Positions 43,007 through 51,498 of a stretch of 64,000 bases of DNA are shown here, one piece after another. Positions within the stretch are counted from its first letter, which is position 1, and each line of letters starts with the position of its first letter. Made by a program: the position numbers and the translations under genes. The notes beneath the pieces are model-generated. The model had not been told where the DNA came from. It searched no databases and worked only from the letters and a program-made list of their open reading frames with translations. Source of the DNA: Bacilliculturomica massiliensis (GTDB lineage: Bacteria; Bacillota; Clostridia; Peptostreptococcales; Anaerovoracaceae); the NCBI RefSeq assembly GCF_900605495.1, contig NZ_LR027603.1:1427997-1491996 (forward strand), written 5' to 3'.

Positions 43007-44368
43007 TTACAGTTCAAACTTGCGGATCGCGTAGCGATACTTTCCGGAAGCGGTCACCGGTATATCCTCTACATACTTTACGCTGATCTCCGTTCCCGGC
43101 AGCAGCGCGCGGATATCTTCCATGATCCCGGCAAAACCCTCCGGCTCTCCGCCCTCCCCCGTTACCAGAGAAAGCTCCGCACGATCCGGCGCGAACTGCA
43201 CGATCTGGAATTTCGTCACGCCCAGAGAACGTTTTATGATGTTGTTGAAGGCCACGCCGTGGACAAAACCGCCCTCGGTGGTCACGAAGGTATCGTCCTC
43301 CCTGCCCTCCACGGAATTCATCACGGGAAGTTCCATGCCGCAGGGACAGGTCTCGTCGGACAGCGTCACCGTGTCTCCCAGCGCATAGCGCAGTCTGGGC
43401 ATGGAATAGTTGTTCAGGTCCGTGACCAGGATCAGCCCCGGCTGCCCCGCCGGCGCCGGTTCCAAGGTCTTCTGATCCACCACTTCTACCAGCGCGTTTT
43501 CGCAGGTGATGTGCAGTCGGCCGCAGGGGCATTCATAGGCCAGTATACCGCCGTCTCTGGCTCCGTACTCGTTGATGACGGCGCAGCCGAAAGCCTTCCC
43601 GATCAGCTCGCGCTGAAACGGAAACAGGGATTCCGAGGTAGAGACCACCGCCTTCGGCGTAAAGGACAGCCTTCGGCCCTGCTCCAGCATGAGCCGCGCG
43701 AAAACTGCCAGAGCGCTGGCGTAGCCGTAAAAATATTCCGGCCGGTAGTCTTCGATGGTTTTGATGTACTCGGCCATGGCCTGAGGCTTCAGGCCGTAAG
43801 CCGGTATCATGATGCGGTTTTTCAGGTATTTCTCCTTGCGGTAATAGCTCTTTTCCTCTGCCTTGGAGAGCTCGAAAGGATTTCCCCAGATCATTACGCT
43901 GCGGCTTCCCGGCGTGATGCCGGACCAGGAAAGTCCGCGCCAGCGCGCCGCCTCGAAATGCTCCACCGTCACCCGGTCGATGTAGAAATGGGTGGGTTCC
44001 CCCGAAGAACCGCCGGTGGTGTTGGGGATCAGACTGGCCCGGTCGGCGCCGTCGGCCAGGTAACGGTCCGGATCAGCCTTGAACACCTGCTTGGGCAGTA
44101 CGGGAAAGCGAAGCAGCGCCGCCCGGGGATCTCTGCGTATCAGTTCCTCCAGCGCGCCGTCCCCTGACAGGCCTTTATAAGCCTCCACGTTATGTATGGA
44201 AAACAGAAGGAGACTGCCCAGCTTTTCCTCCTGCTCTCTCATCAGCTCTTCCCGGCTCCGCGACTGCGACTGCTTCAGCTCTTCCAGATACGTTCGGATG
44301 CGGTTTCCCTTCTTTTTTTCCATGGCCGGATACAATATATGTTCAATAAACGGCTTGATCAGATCCAT
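43007..44368 (-). CDS. Phenylacetate-CoA ligase/CapK-like adenylate-forming enzyme
   Basis: The 453-residue protein has the adenylate-forming P-loop NTTGGSSGEPTHFYID near residue 118, the core STSESLFPFQRELIGKAFGC, VINEYGARDGGILAYEC (the usual YGxTE replaced by YGARDG), and a small C-terminal domain ending VTASGKYRYAIRKFEL with the late lysine. It resembles CapK/coenzyme-F390-synthetase-like members of the PaaK family more than true PaaK. The substrate carboxylate is unknown. Two CxC-type pairs (ECPCG, TCPCG) suggest a bound metal, as in some relatives. It is a single gene. Confidence 0.82.
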   Translation of the reverse strand: MDLIKPFIEHILYPAMEKKKGNRIRTYLEELKQSQSRSREELMREQEEKLGSLLLFSIHNVEAYKGLSGDGALEELIRRDPRAALLRFPVLPKQVFKADPDRYLADGADRASLIPNTTGGSSGEPTHFYIDRVTVEHFEAARWRGLSWSGITPGSRSVMIWGNPFELSKAEEKSYYRKEKYLKNRIMIPAYGLKPQAMAEYIKTIEDYRPEYFYGYASALAVFARLMLEQGRRLSFTPKAVVSTSESLFPFQRELIGKAFGCAVINEYGARDGGILAYECPCGRLHITCENALVEVVDQKTLEPAPAGQPGLILVTDLNNYSMPRLRYALGDTVTLSDETCPCGMELPVMNSVEGREDDTFVTTEGGFVHGVAFNNIIKRSLGVTKFQIVQFAPDRAELSLVTGEGGEPEGFAGIMEDIRALLPGTEISVKYVEDIPVTASGKYRYAIRKFEL

Positions 44369-44482
44369 TCTCTTTCCTCTCTCCTCAAGTACTCTTGGCG
44401 GCGGCAGCCGCCCTGCTCTCTCCCCCCGGCCGGCCGCTGACCGCGGCCGCCGGCCTTATTTTCATCTGTGCCCGCCGGGCTT

Positions 44483-46738
44483 TCAGGATATCACTTCAAA
44501 GTTGATCTCCCGGTTCGTCACGTCCACGGAATCCACGCGGATCGTCACCCGCTGGCCCAGGCTGTAGATCCGGTGCCTGCGCCGGCCGATGAGCCGGTAT
44601 TTTTCCGGTTCATAGTCGTAATAGTCATCCCTGAGATCCGCCGCACGCACCATTCCCTCAATGGTATTTTCCAGTTCGACGAAAAAGCCGAAATTGGCCA
44701 CGCCGCTGATGATCCCGTCGTGGACCTCTCCAATGTGATACGACATATACTCCGCCATTTTCAGTTTTTCCACATCCCGTTCCAGCTCCTGGGCCGCCCG
44801 CTCCGTGGCCGAGGACTGCGCCGCAGCTTCCTCCGTTTTTCTGCGAAGCTCCGCCGTCCGCCTCTCCGCGGGCGCCTTTCCTTCCCTCTCTCCGCTGAGG
44901 ATCTCCTTGATGACCCGGTGGATCATCAGATCGGGATATCTGCGGATAGGCGAGGTAAAGTGGCAGTAATATTTCACGCCCAGTCCGAAATGTCCTTCGC
45001 ACTCCGTGCCGTAGAACGCTTTCTTCATCGAGCGCAGCATAACTGTGTTCACCACGTGTTCTTCCGGTTTTCCCTCCACTGCGGATATGATCTCGTTCAG
45101 CGCTCTGGGATGGATGTTTTCCGGATTGCCTTTCAGATGGATGCCGAAACTGTGGAGAAACTTCTGCAGTTCTTCCATCTTTTCCGGAGAAGGTTTTTCG
45201 TGGATCCGGTAGACAAAAGGCACGTCCATCCAGAAAAAGTGTTCCGCCACCGTCTCGTTGGCCGCCAGCATGAATTCCTCGATCAGGCGGTTGGCCACTC
45301 TGCGCTCCGCCGTCTCCACCGACGTGGGGATCCCCTCGTCGTTCAGCGTAATATATGCCTCGTCGAAGTCAAAATCCAGGCTGCCCCTCCGTTCCCGTGC
45401 GGTTCTCAGTATTTTCGCCAGTTCGTCCATCAGCAGCAGATCCTCCCAGATCGCCGCGTAGCGTTCCCTCAGTTCCTTTACGCGGCCGTCCTTTCGCCGG
45501 GCTTTCTGCTCCCGGGACGTTTCCTGCACGTCCGTCTCCGGCAGGCTCCGCGCCTCCAGCATGTCCGATACATCGGTGTAGACCATCCGCTCTTTCGAGT
45601 GGATCACGCTCTCGTAGATCTCGTGGCCCACCACCTGGCCCCGGCCGTCGATCTCCATGTCGCAGGACAGCGTGAGTCTGTCCTCGTGGGGATTCAGACT
45701 GCAGATGCCGTTGGACAGCGCCTTCGGCAGCATGGGGATGACCTGATCGATCAGGTAAACGCTGTTTCCGCGCTTCAGCGCTTCCAGATCCAGGGCGCTT
45801 CCCTCCCGCACGTAATGGGTCACGTCGGCGATATGCACACCCAGCAGATAATTCCCATTCTCCAGGCGCTCCACAGAAACCGCGTCGTCAAAGTCCTTGG
45901 AATCCGCCCCGTCAATGGTGATGATCGTCTTCTGTCTCAGATCCCTTCTTCCCACAAGAGCCCCATCCTCCACCTGCCGGGGGACCGCCTCTGCCTCCGC
46001 CGTCACAGACTGAGGAAATTCGGGCGTCAGCTGCCGGCTGCGGATGAGCGCGAGAATATCCCCGCCGGTGTCGCCGCTGCGGCTGATGATCTCTGTGATC
46101 ACCCCCTCCGCGCTGTTGTCCTTTTCCGGCCAGACCGTGATCTTGGCCACCACCTTATCTCCGCTTCTGGCGCCGTTGATATTGCGCTCCGCGATAAATA
46201 CATCGTCTCTCTGCTTGGGGTCGTCGGACACCACAAAGCCGTACCTGCGCTGAAGTTGGAAGGTTCCCACGATCTCGGAAGACGCCCTCCGGATGATCCG
46301 GGCCACCGCGCCCTCTCTCCGCCTGCCCGACTCCTCGGCGGTCAGAAGCTTTACCGCCACCAGATCGCCGTTCATGGCGTATTTCATATTGTCCGGAGCG
46401 ATGAAAACGTCCTCTTCCTCTTTATTCACAGGCAGCACGAATCCAAAGCCTTTACGGTGCTTGGACAGAATGCCCGTGGTCATGTTCATGGCCCGCGGCA
46501 GCAGATATTTGCCCTTTTTCGTCCTGAAGATCTGTCCTTTGAGATAGAGCTCGTCCAGCTGATTTAAAAGGGCCGCCGCGTCCCGGCCCCAGACCTGAAA
46601 CTTGCTCACCATTTCTTCATCGGACAGGGGCTGGTACGTCTTTTCCTCCAGCATCTCCAGTATTTCTTCCCTGAAATCTCTGTCCTTTTCGTTCTTATCG
46701 TCCCGATCCTTATTGTTTTCATCCATATATAATTCCAT
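44483..46738 (-). CDS. rnr: Ribonuclease R
   Basis: RNase R is a processive 3'-5' exoribonuclease that degrades structured RNA. The 751-residue protein has an N-terminal winged helix (about 22-75), cold-shock/OB domains (about 85-220), the RNB catalytic domain with the metal aspartates in DGADSKDFDDAVSVERL near residue 275, and a C-terminal S1 domain (HDGIISGVANFGFFVELENT) from about 660. A Lys/Asp-rich N-terminal tip precedes the helix domain. GGAGG supports the ATG at 46738. secG and smpB, usual neighbours, are not adjacent, though a secG fragment lies at the right edge. Confidence 0.95.
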   Translation of the reverse strand: MELYMDENNKDRDDKNEKDRDFREEILEMLEEKTYQPLSDEEMVSKFQVWGRDAAALLNQLDELYLKGQIFRTKKGKYLLPRAMNMTTGILSKHRKGFGFVLPVNKEEEDVFIAPDNMKYAMNGDLVAVKLLTAEESGRRREGAVARIIRRASSEIVGTFQLQRRYGFVVSDDPKQRDDVFIAERNINGARSGDKVVAKITVWPEKDNSAEGVITEIISRSGDTGGDILALIRSRQLTPEFPQSVTAEAEAVPRQVEDGALVGRRDLRQKTIITIDGADSKDFDDAVSVERLENGNYLLGVHIADVTHYVREGSALDLEALKRGNSVYLIDQVIPMLPKALSNGICSLNPHEDRLTLSCDMEIDGRGQVVGHEIYESVIHSKERMVYTDVSDMLEARSLPETDVQETSREQKARRKDGRVKELRERYAAIWEDLLLMDELAKILRTARERRGSLDFDFDEAYITLNDEGIPTSVETAERRVANRLIEEFMLAANETVAEHFFWMDVPFVYRIHEKPSPEKMEELQKFLHSFGIHLKGNPENIHPRALNEIISAVEGKPEEHVVNTVMLRSMKKAFYGTECEGHFGLGVKYYCHFTSPIRRYPDLMIHRVIKEILSGEREGKAPAERRTAELRRKTEEAAAQSSATERAAQELERDVEKLKMAEYMSYHIGEVHDGIISGVANFGFFVELENTIEGMVRAADLRDDYYDYEPEKYRLIGRRRHRIYSLGQRVTIRVDSVDVTNREINFEVIS

Positions 46739-46882
46739 AAACCCTCCAAATCAGCGGTATTCTTTTACATGTATCCTTTTTGTCCTCTTGAAGTAGTATA
46801 CCATAAAAAGAAAAGAAACCCACATTCACCGCCGATTTCACACAAAAATATATACAAAATACCACAAAGCATCTGAAAAGAG

Positions 46883-46912
46883 AAAAGCACCCGGCCATGG
46901 CCGGATGCTTTT
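46883..46912. terminator. Bidirectional terminator after the small lipoprotein gene
   Basis: AAAAGCACCCGGCC at 46883-46896 pairs with GGCCGGATGCTTTT at 46899-46912, with T runs on both sides. Confidence 0.85.
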
Positions 46913-46934
46913 CCCTCTTGGCTGACACAAATGT

Positions 46935-47198
46935 CTATTTCATCGTGTCGTTTCCGTTGTTGTTGATTCCGCTGCCCGTGGCGGTGTTGTTGTCCAAACC
47001 GTTGTTCAGATCGTTCACACCGTCTCTCACTCCGTTTTCAACGTCGTTGATGCCGTTGTCAACAGGGTTGTTGGTCGTTCCGTTGGTCGTGCCATTGTCA
47101 GCCGGTCCCACGTCGGAACCGTTGTCATTGGCGCATCCGGTGAACGCCAGCAGAGTTACAATCATCAAAGATGCCATAATAAATCTCGTCTTCTTCAT
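46935..47198 (-). CDS. Small Asn/Asp/Gly-repeat lipoprotein of unknown function
   Basis: The 87-residue product has a lipoprotein signal (MKKTRFIMASLMIVTLLAFTGC, lipobox LAFTGC with Cys at 22). The mature part is almost entirely Asn, Asp, Gly and Thr. It contains TTNGTTNN and a seven-residue-like pattern (NGINDVE, NGVRDGV, NDLNNGL). It is expected to be an anchored, flexible surface peptide. I recognise no family. It is a single gene with its own terminator. Confidence 0.78.
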   Translation of the reverse strand: MKKTRFIMASLMIVTLLAFTGCANDNGSDVGPADNGTTNGTTNNPVDNGINDVENGVRDGVNDLNNGLDNNTATGSGINNNGNDTMK

Positions 47199-47347
47199 AT
47201 CTTCAACTCCTCTCTGTTCAGCTTTAGTATAAACAGAAGCAGTTTTTTTTAATCATGGAAATACCGGAAATCCAATTAAAGAAGTTTGTTCCATTTTTTT
47301 ATTTTCTGAAAATACTGTTTTTCCTTTTTTCTTTACGGCGCGCCCTG

Positions 47348-47398
47348 CGCCAGACCCTGGCGCGCTGCAAAGGAAAACGCCCGGCAAACAGCCGGGCG
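47348..47398 (-). terminator. Terminator of the liv-acuB operon (two adjacent hairpins)
   Basis: Reading leftwards, CGCCCGGC (47398-47391) pairs with GCCGGGCG (47386-47379) and is followed by TTTTCC. A second GC hairpin (CGCCAG/CTGGCG, 47348-47363) comes next. The rest of the 231-bp gap up to the lipoprotein gene shows nothing. Confidence 0.75.
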
Positions 47399-47429
47399 CC
47401 TTCCTTCACACATATTATCTTATTCTTCC

Positions 47430-48077
47430 TTATCCGCGTTTTTTAATGACGCTGGTGATCTTGTAACCCTTGGATTCCAGTCTCTGGATAATGGGTTCCG
47501 CATCCAGCGTGTCCAGACGGAGGATCAGATCCGCCGCCTTCTTGTCGTCGTACTTGATGACAGCCATATGGTTGATGTTGCCGCCCATCTTCGCCACTTC
47601 GGAGCACACATCCGCCAGGATCCCCGGCTTATCCTCCGTGTAGATGACGAATCGGGTGCCCACCACTCTGGCTCCCAGCATATCGATCAGAGCGTCCATC
47701 AGATCGCTTTCCGTCACAATGCCCACCAGCTGCCCATTCTCTACCACAGGCAGAGCGCTGATGCGGTTGGCTCTCATCTCGATAGCCGCTTCTTCTATGA
47801 GATCGTCCGGCGTGATGGTAAAGACCTTTTTGCTCATGGCGTCTTTCACCGTCATTTTGGACAGAAGATAGTTGATTTCAAAAACACTGAGCGTAGTAGC
47901 CTTGGTAGGCGATACTTTCTCCACGTCGCCGTCGGTGACGATGCCCACCACCTTTTCCCCGTCCAGAACAGGGATCCGCTTCAGGCCTTTGTCCCGGATC
48001 AGTCCGATGAGCTCGTTGATCGGAGCGTCGGCCTGAATGGAAACAGGGTCCTTTGTCATTCGATCCTTTACATACAT
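47430..48077 (-). CDS. AcuB-like protein with CBS pair and ACT domain
   Basis: The 215-residue protein has two CBS motifs (VKDRMTKDPVSIQADAPINE at about 3-55 and VKDAMSKKVFTITPDDLIEE at about 76-130) and a C-terminal ACT domain (FVIYTEDKPGILADVCSEV, about 142-210). This is the AcuB arrangement; CBS binds adenosyl ligands and ACT often binds amino acids. Its ATG is one base after the livF stop, so it is the last gene of the branched-chain amino acid transport operon. That placement suggests it senses branched-chain amino acids or energy charge (inference). Confidence 0.88.
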   Translation of the reverse strand: MYVKDRMTKDPVSIQADAPINELIGLIRDKGLKRIPVLDGEKVVGIVTDGDVEKVSPTKATTLSVFEINYLLSKMTVKDAMSKKVFTITPDDLIEEAAIEMRANRISALPVVENGQLVGIVTESDLMDALIDMLGARVVGTRFVIYTEDKPGILADVCSEVAKMGGNINHMAVIKYDDKKAADLILRLDTLDAEPIIQRLESKGYKITSVIKKRG

Positions 48078-48078
48078 C

Positions 48079-48786
48079 TTATTCCCCTCCTAGGTAGGCC
48101 TTCTGGACCTCGCTGCTCTTCGCCAGCTCTTCGCCTGTGCCGCTGAGCACGATGGATCCGGTTTCTATAACGTAGCCCCGGTCCGCGATGGAAAGGGCCA
48201 TGCTTGCGTTCTGTTCCACCAGCAGCACAGTGGTGCCGCCTTCATTGATCGATTTAATAATATCAAAAATTTCGCGAACAAGCAAGGGTGCAAGACCCAT
48301 TGAAGGCTCATCCATCAGCAAAATTTTCGGGCGGGACATCAGCGCCCTGCCCATGGCAAGCATCTGCTGCTCTCCTCCGGACAGCGTCCCCGCCATCTGT
48401 TTTTTTCTGTCGCCCAGGATGGGGAAACGATCGTAGACCATCTCCATGTCCCTGCGGATCTCGCTTTTATCCGTGCGGAGAAACGCGCCCATCTCCAGAT
48501 TTTCGAACACGCTCATCTCCGGAAAAATTCTCCGTCCCTCCGGTACCTGCGACAGGCCCATTGAGACTCTCTGGGGAGCAGACAGATGCTCTATCTGCTT
48601 CCCATCAAGTATGATTTCGCCGCTCGTGACCTTTTTGAGGCCCGAAATGGTGCGGAGGGTGGTGGTTTTTCCCGCGCCATTGGCGCCTATCAGCGTTACG
48701 ATCTCGCCGTCGTTAACGGTGAGTGAAATATCTTTCAGGGCGTGGATGACGCCGTAGTGAACATTTAAATTTCTGATCTCCAGCAT
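48079..48786 (-). CDS. livF: Branched-chain amino acid ABC transporter ATPase LivF
   Basis: The 235-residue ATPase has Walker A GANGAGKTT near residue 37, the Q-loop in LSQVPEGRRIFPEMS (LivF hallmark), signature LSGGEQQMLAMGRALM, Walker B LLMDEPSMGLAP and the switch histidine replaced in VLLVEQNASMAL. It pairs with LivG. The start codon overlaps the livG stop by one base (TAATG). Confidence 0.95.
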   Translation of the reverse strand: MLEIRNLNVHYGVIHALKDISLTVNDGEIVTLIGANGAGKTTTLRTISGLKKVTSGEIILDGKQIEHLSAPQRVSMGLSQVPEGRRIFPEMSVFENLEMGAFLRTDKSEIRRDMEMVYDRFPILGDRKKQMAGTLSGGEQQMLAMGRALMSRPKILLMDEPSMGLAPLLVREIFDIIKSINEGGTTVLLVEQNASMALSIADRGYVIETGSIVLSGTGEELAKSSEVQKAYLGGE

Positions 48787-49574
48787 TAGTTAACATCCTC
48801 CCCCAGATAAGCTTCGATTACCCTCTTGTTCTTTCTGATCTCCTCGGGCGTGCCGTTGGCGATCATCATGCCGTAGTCCAGCACGTAGATGCGCTCGCAG
48901 ATCTTCATGACCAGCGACATATCGTGTTCGATCAGCAGAATGGTCAGGCCGAACTTTTCCCTGATCCAGGCGATGGTCTTTGTGAGCTCCGCCGTCTCGT
49001 TGGGGTTCATGCCCGCCGCCGGTTCGTCCAGAAGCAGCAGTTCCGGCCTGGTAGCCAGCGCTCTGGCGATCTCCAGGTGACGCTGTTCTCCGTAGGGGAG
49101 ATTTTTGGCCAGTTCCTGCTTCTTGTCCGTCAGATTGAAAATGTTCAGAAGCTCCTCCGCCTCTCTGACCAGCCGTTCCTCCTCGCTGTGATACTTGATC
49201 CCGTGAAGAAACGCGGAGGGCATCATGTATTTGATATTCTGATGCATGGCGATCCGCACGTTGTCCATGACGGTCAGATCCTTGAACAGACGGATATTCT
49301 GGAACGTACGGGCCAGCCCTTCTTTCGTAATGTCGTAGGGCTTTTTGCCCTGGATCTTTCTGGATCTGCCCTCCGTCTCCAGGATAATATCCCCCGTGGT
49401 CGGCTCGTACACGCCGGTGAGCAGGTTGAACAGCGTGGTCTTTCCCGCGCCGTTGGGGCCGATGAGACCCACCAGTTCACCTTTTTCGATCTGCAGATTC
49501 ACGTTGGAGACCGCAGTGAGGCCGCCGAAAGACTTGGTCAGTTTATTTACAGTCAAAATTGGCATATTCGGCAC
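48786..49574 (-). CDS. livG: Branched-chain amino acid ABC transporter ATPase LivG
   Basis: The 262-residue ATPase has Walker A GPNGAGKTT near residue 39, GLARTFQNIRLFKDLTVMDNV (the LivG-specific insert), signature LPYGEQRHLEIARAL, Walker B LLLLDEPAAGMNP and the switch region LLIEHDMSLVM. The LPYGEQ variant of the signature is normal for LivG. Confidence 0.95.
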   Translation of the reverse strand: MPNMPILTVNKLTKSFGGLTAVSNVNLQIEKGELVGLIGPNGAGKTTLFNLLTGVYEPTTGDIILETEGRSRKIQGKKPYDITKEGLARTFQNIRLFKDLTVMDNVRIAMHQNIKYMMPSAFLHGIKYHSEEERLVREAEELLNIFNLTDKKQELAKNLPYGEQRHLEIARALATRPELLLLDEPAAGMNPNETAELTKTIAWIREKFGLTILLIEHDMSLVMKICERIYVLDYGMMIANGTPEEIRKNKRVIEAYLGEDVN

Positions 49575-49577
49575 CCC

Positions 49578-50534
49578 CTACTCTTGTTTATTGCTCTGAG
49601 GCTTTTTCTGGAGAAGTTTGAAGGTGATCTCCTTCGATCCCATGAGCCCCTGCGGACGGAAGATCATTACGACTACCAGCAGCGCCGCGTAAATGATCAT
49701 GCGCACGGCGGTGAACTCGGCCAGCACCGTATTCACCACAGCCAGGAAGATCCCGGCGACCACTGAACCGGTAATGCTCCCCATTCCGCCCAGCACTACG
49801 ATGACCAGATAGTCGATGGACTTCAGGAAACCGAAGGTGGCCGGCTTGAGGAAAAAGAACGTGGAAGCGTACAGCGCGCCGCCGATCCCGGCGAAAAAGG
49901 CGCCCACGGCAAAGGCCATGACCTTATATTTCGTCGTATTGATACCCATGGCTTCCGCCGCGATCTCATCCTCCCGGATGGCGATGCAGGCGCGGCCGTG
50001 GGAAGAATGGATAAAATTGTTGACCAGAATAATGGTAAGTACCGTGAAGAACCAGAACCAGGGCCAGTTGGTAAACTTGGGCACGCCGTTTAGGCCCGCC
50101 GCTCCCCCGGTGATATCCAGCGTCTGCACGATGATGCGGATGATCTCCGCAAAACCCAGCGTGGCGATGGCCAGATAGTCCCCCTTCAGTCTCAGCGTGG
50201 GGATCCCGATGATGATGCCGGCCAGAGCCGCCAGCACCGCTCCCATGACGATACCTGTCAGGAAGCCGCCTACAGTGGGATTTGCCACGGTGATAATGCC
50301 GCAGGTGTAGGCCCCGATGGACATAAAACCCGCGTGTCCCAGAGAAAATTGACCCGTAAAGCCCGTCACCAGATTCAGGCTGACGGCCATGATAATGTTG
50401 ATACAGATAGTGGCCAGCGTGATCTGGTAGTAGGCTGTGATGATATTCGCCTGAATGAGGACCTCCACCACGACGAAGGATACCGCCATGAGGATCAGTG
50501 TAATCAATGCGTTTCTCGTAAACAGTTTCTTCAT
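49578..50534 (-). CDS. livM: Branched-chain amino acid ABC transporter permease LivM
   Basis: The 318-residue permease has about nine membrane segments and the LivM motifs NLVTGFTGQFSLGHAGFMSIGAY (compressed), RLKGDYLAIATLGFAEIIR, and GRACIAIREDEIAAEAMGIN, which contains the EAA-like coupling helix. It forms the channel with LivH. Confidence 0.94.
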   Translation of the reverse strand: MKKLFTRNALITLILMAVSFVVVEVLIQANIITAYYQITLATICINIIMAVSLNLVTGFTGQFSLGHAGFMSIGAYTCGIITVANPTVGGFLTGIVMGAVLAALAGIIIGIPTLRLKGDYLAIATLGFAEIIRIIVQTLDITGGAAGLNGVPKFTNWPWFWFFTVLTIILVNNFIHSSHGRACIAIREDEIAAEAMGINTTKYKVMAFAVGAFFAGIGGALYASTFFFLKPATFGFLKSIDYLVIVVLGGMGSITGSVVAGIFLAVVNTVLAEFTAVRMIIYAALLVVVMIFRPQGLMGSKEITFKLLQKKPQSNKQE

Positions 50535-50537
50535 CTC

Positions 50538-51425
50538 TTACACCTTCTCTCTCGTATTCTTCCCCAGGATACCGGAAGGTTTCACAAGCAGCACGATGAT
50601 CAGGATCGCAAATACCACGGCGTCCTTGATCAGCGACCCGCCGTAGCCGGATACCATGTTCTCGATGACGCCGATGGACATACCGCCGATCATGGCTCCC
50701 GGAATACTGCCGATCCCGCCCAGTACGGCGGCGACGAAAGCCTTCAGTCCGGGCATGATGCCCATCAGCGGATTGATGGAATTATAATAAATACCCACAA
50801 GAACGCCCGCGGCCCCGGCCAGAGCCGAGCCGATGGCAAAGGTGTAGGATATGGTCTGGTCTACCTTAATGCCCATAAGCTCCGCCGCGTCGCGGTCGAT
50901 GGATACGGCCCGCATGGCCTTTCCAACCTTGGTCCTATGGACGATATACTGCAGAAAAACCATCAGCAGTACGGTGGTGATAAGTATGTAGATCTGCTGC
51001 ATCTTTATAATAACGCCGCCGATCTCAAATGAAGCGTTTGACAGCACGTCCGGATAAGACCGGACATCGGCGGTGACAAAAAACATCATAACGTATTCCA
51101 TTAACAGCGACACTCCGATGGCAGTGATCAGCACCGCGATCCTGGACGCGCTTCTCAATGGCTTGTAGGCCACTTTTTCCGTGACCACGCCCAGCGCCGA
51201 ACAGGCGATCATGGCTATGATCAGGGCCGGAAAAAAGCCCAGATTTGTGTAAGTCACCACGGCAAATCCCGTGTAAGCGCCTATCATATAGATATCGCCG
51301 TGAGCAAAGTTTATCAGTTTGATGATACCGTATACCATCGTATACCCGAGAGCAATGAGCGCGTAGATACTACCCAGTGAGATTCCGTTTACGATCTGCT
51401 GCATCAATTGTTCCAAGGCATCCAC
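50538..51425 (-). CDS. livH: Branched-chain amino acid ABC transporter permease LivH
   Basis: The 295-residue permease has about eight membrane segments and starts QLMQQIVNGISLGSIYALIAL, the LivH opening. It also has KLINFAHGDIYMIGAY, GKAMRAVSIDRDAAELMGI and AFVAAVLGGIGSIPGAMIGG. A terminator-like hairpin separates it from livJ. Confidence 0.94.
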   Translation of the reverse strand: MDALEQLMQQIVNGISLGSIYALIALGYTMVYGIIKLINFAHGDIYMIGAYTGFAVVTYTNLGFFPALIIAMIACSALGVVTEKVAYKPLRSASRIAVLITAIGVSLLMEYVMMFFVTADVRSYPDVLSNASFEIGGVIIKMQQIYILITTVLLMVFLQYIVHRTKVGKAMRAVSIDRDAAELMGIKVDQTISYTFAIGSALAGAAGVLVGIYYNSINPLMGIMPGLKAFVAAVLGGIGSIPGAMIGGMSIGVIENMVSGYGGSLIKDAVVFAILIIVLLVKPSGILGKNTREKV

Positions 51426-51442
51426 CCCCCATCTATCAGATA

Positions 51443-51472
51443 AAACAGGCCGGAACCGAGTCCGGCCTGTTT
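51443..51472 (-). terminator. Intercistronic hairpin between livJ and livH
   Basis: AAACAGGCCGGA at 51443-51454 pairs perfectly with TCCGGCCTGTTT at 51461-51472. Partial termination here would give more binding protein than permease, and the hairpin may also protect the livJ mRNA 3' end. Confidence 0.75.
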
Positions 51473-51498
51473 CACTGTCTGCAATTTTTCAGTATCGA

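Noticed and set aside
43007-44368. True phenylacetate-CoA ligase (paaK)
   Set aside because: No phenylacetate genes are nearby and the YGxTE motif reads YGARDG, closer to CapK-like relatives, so no symbol is given.
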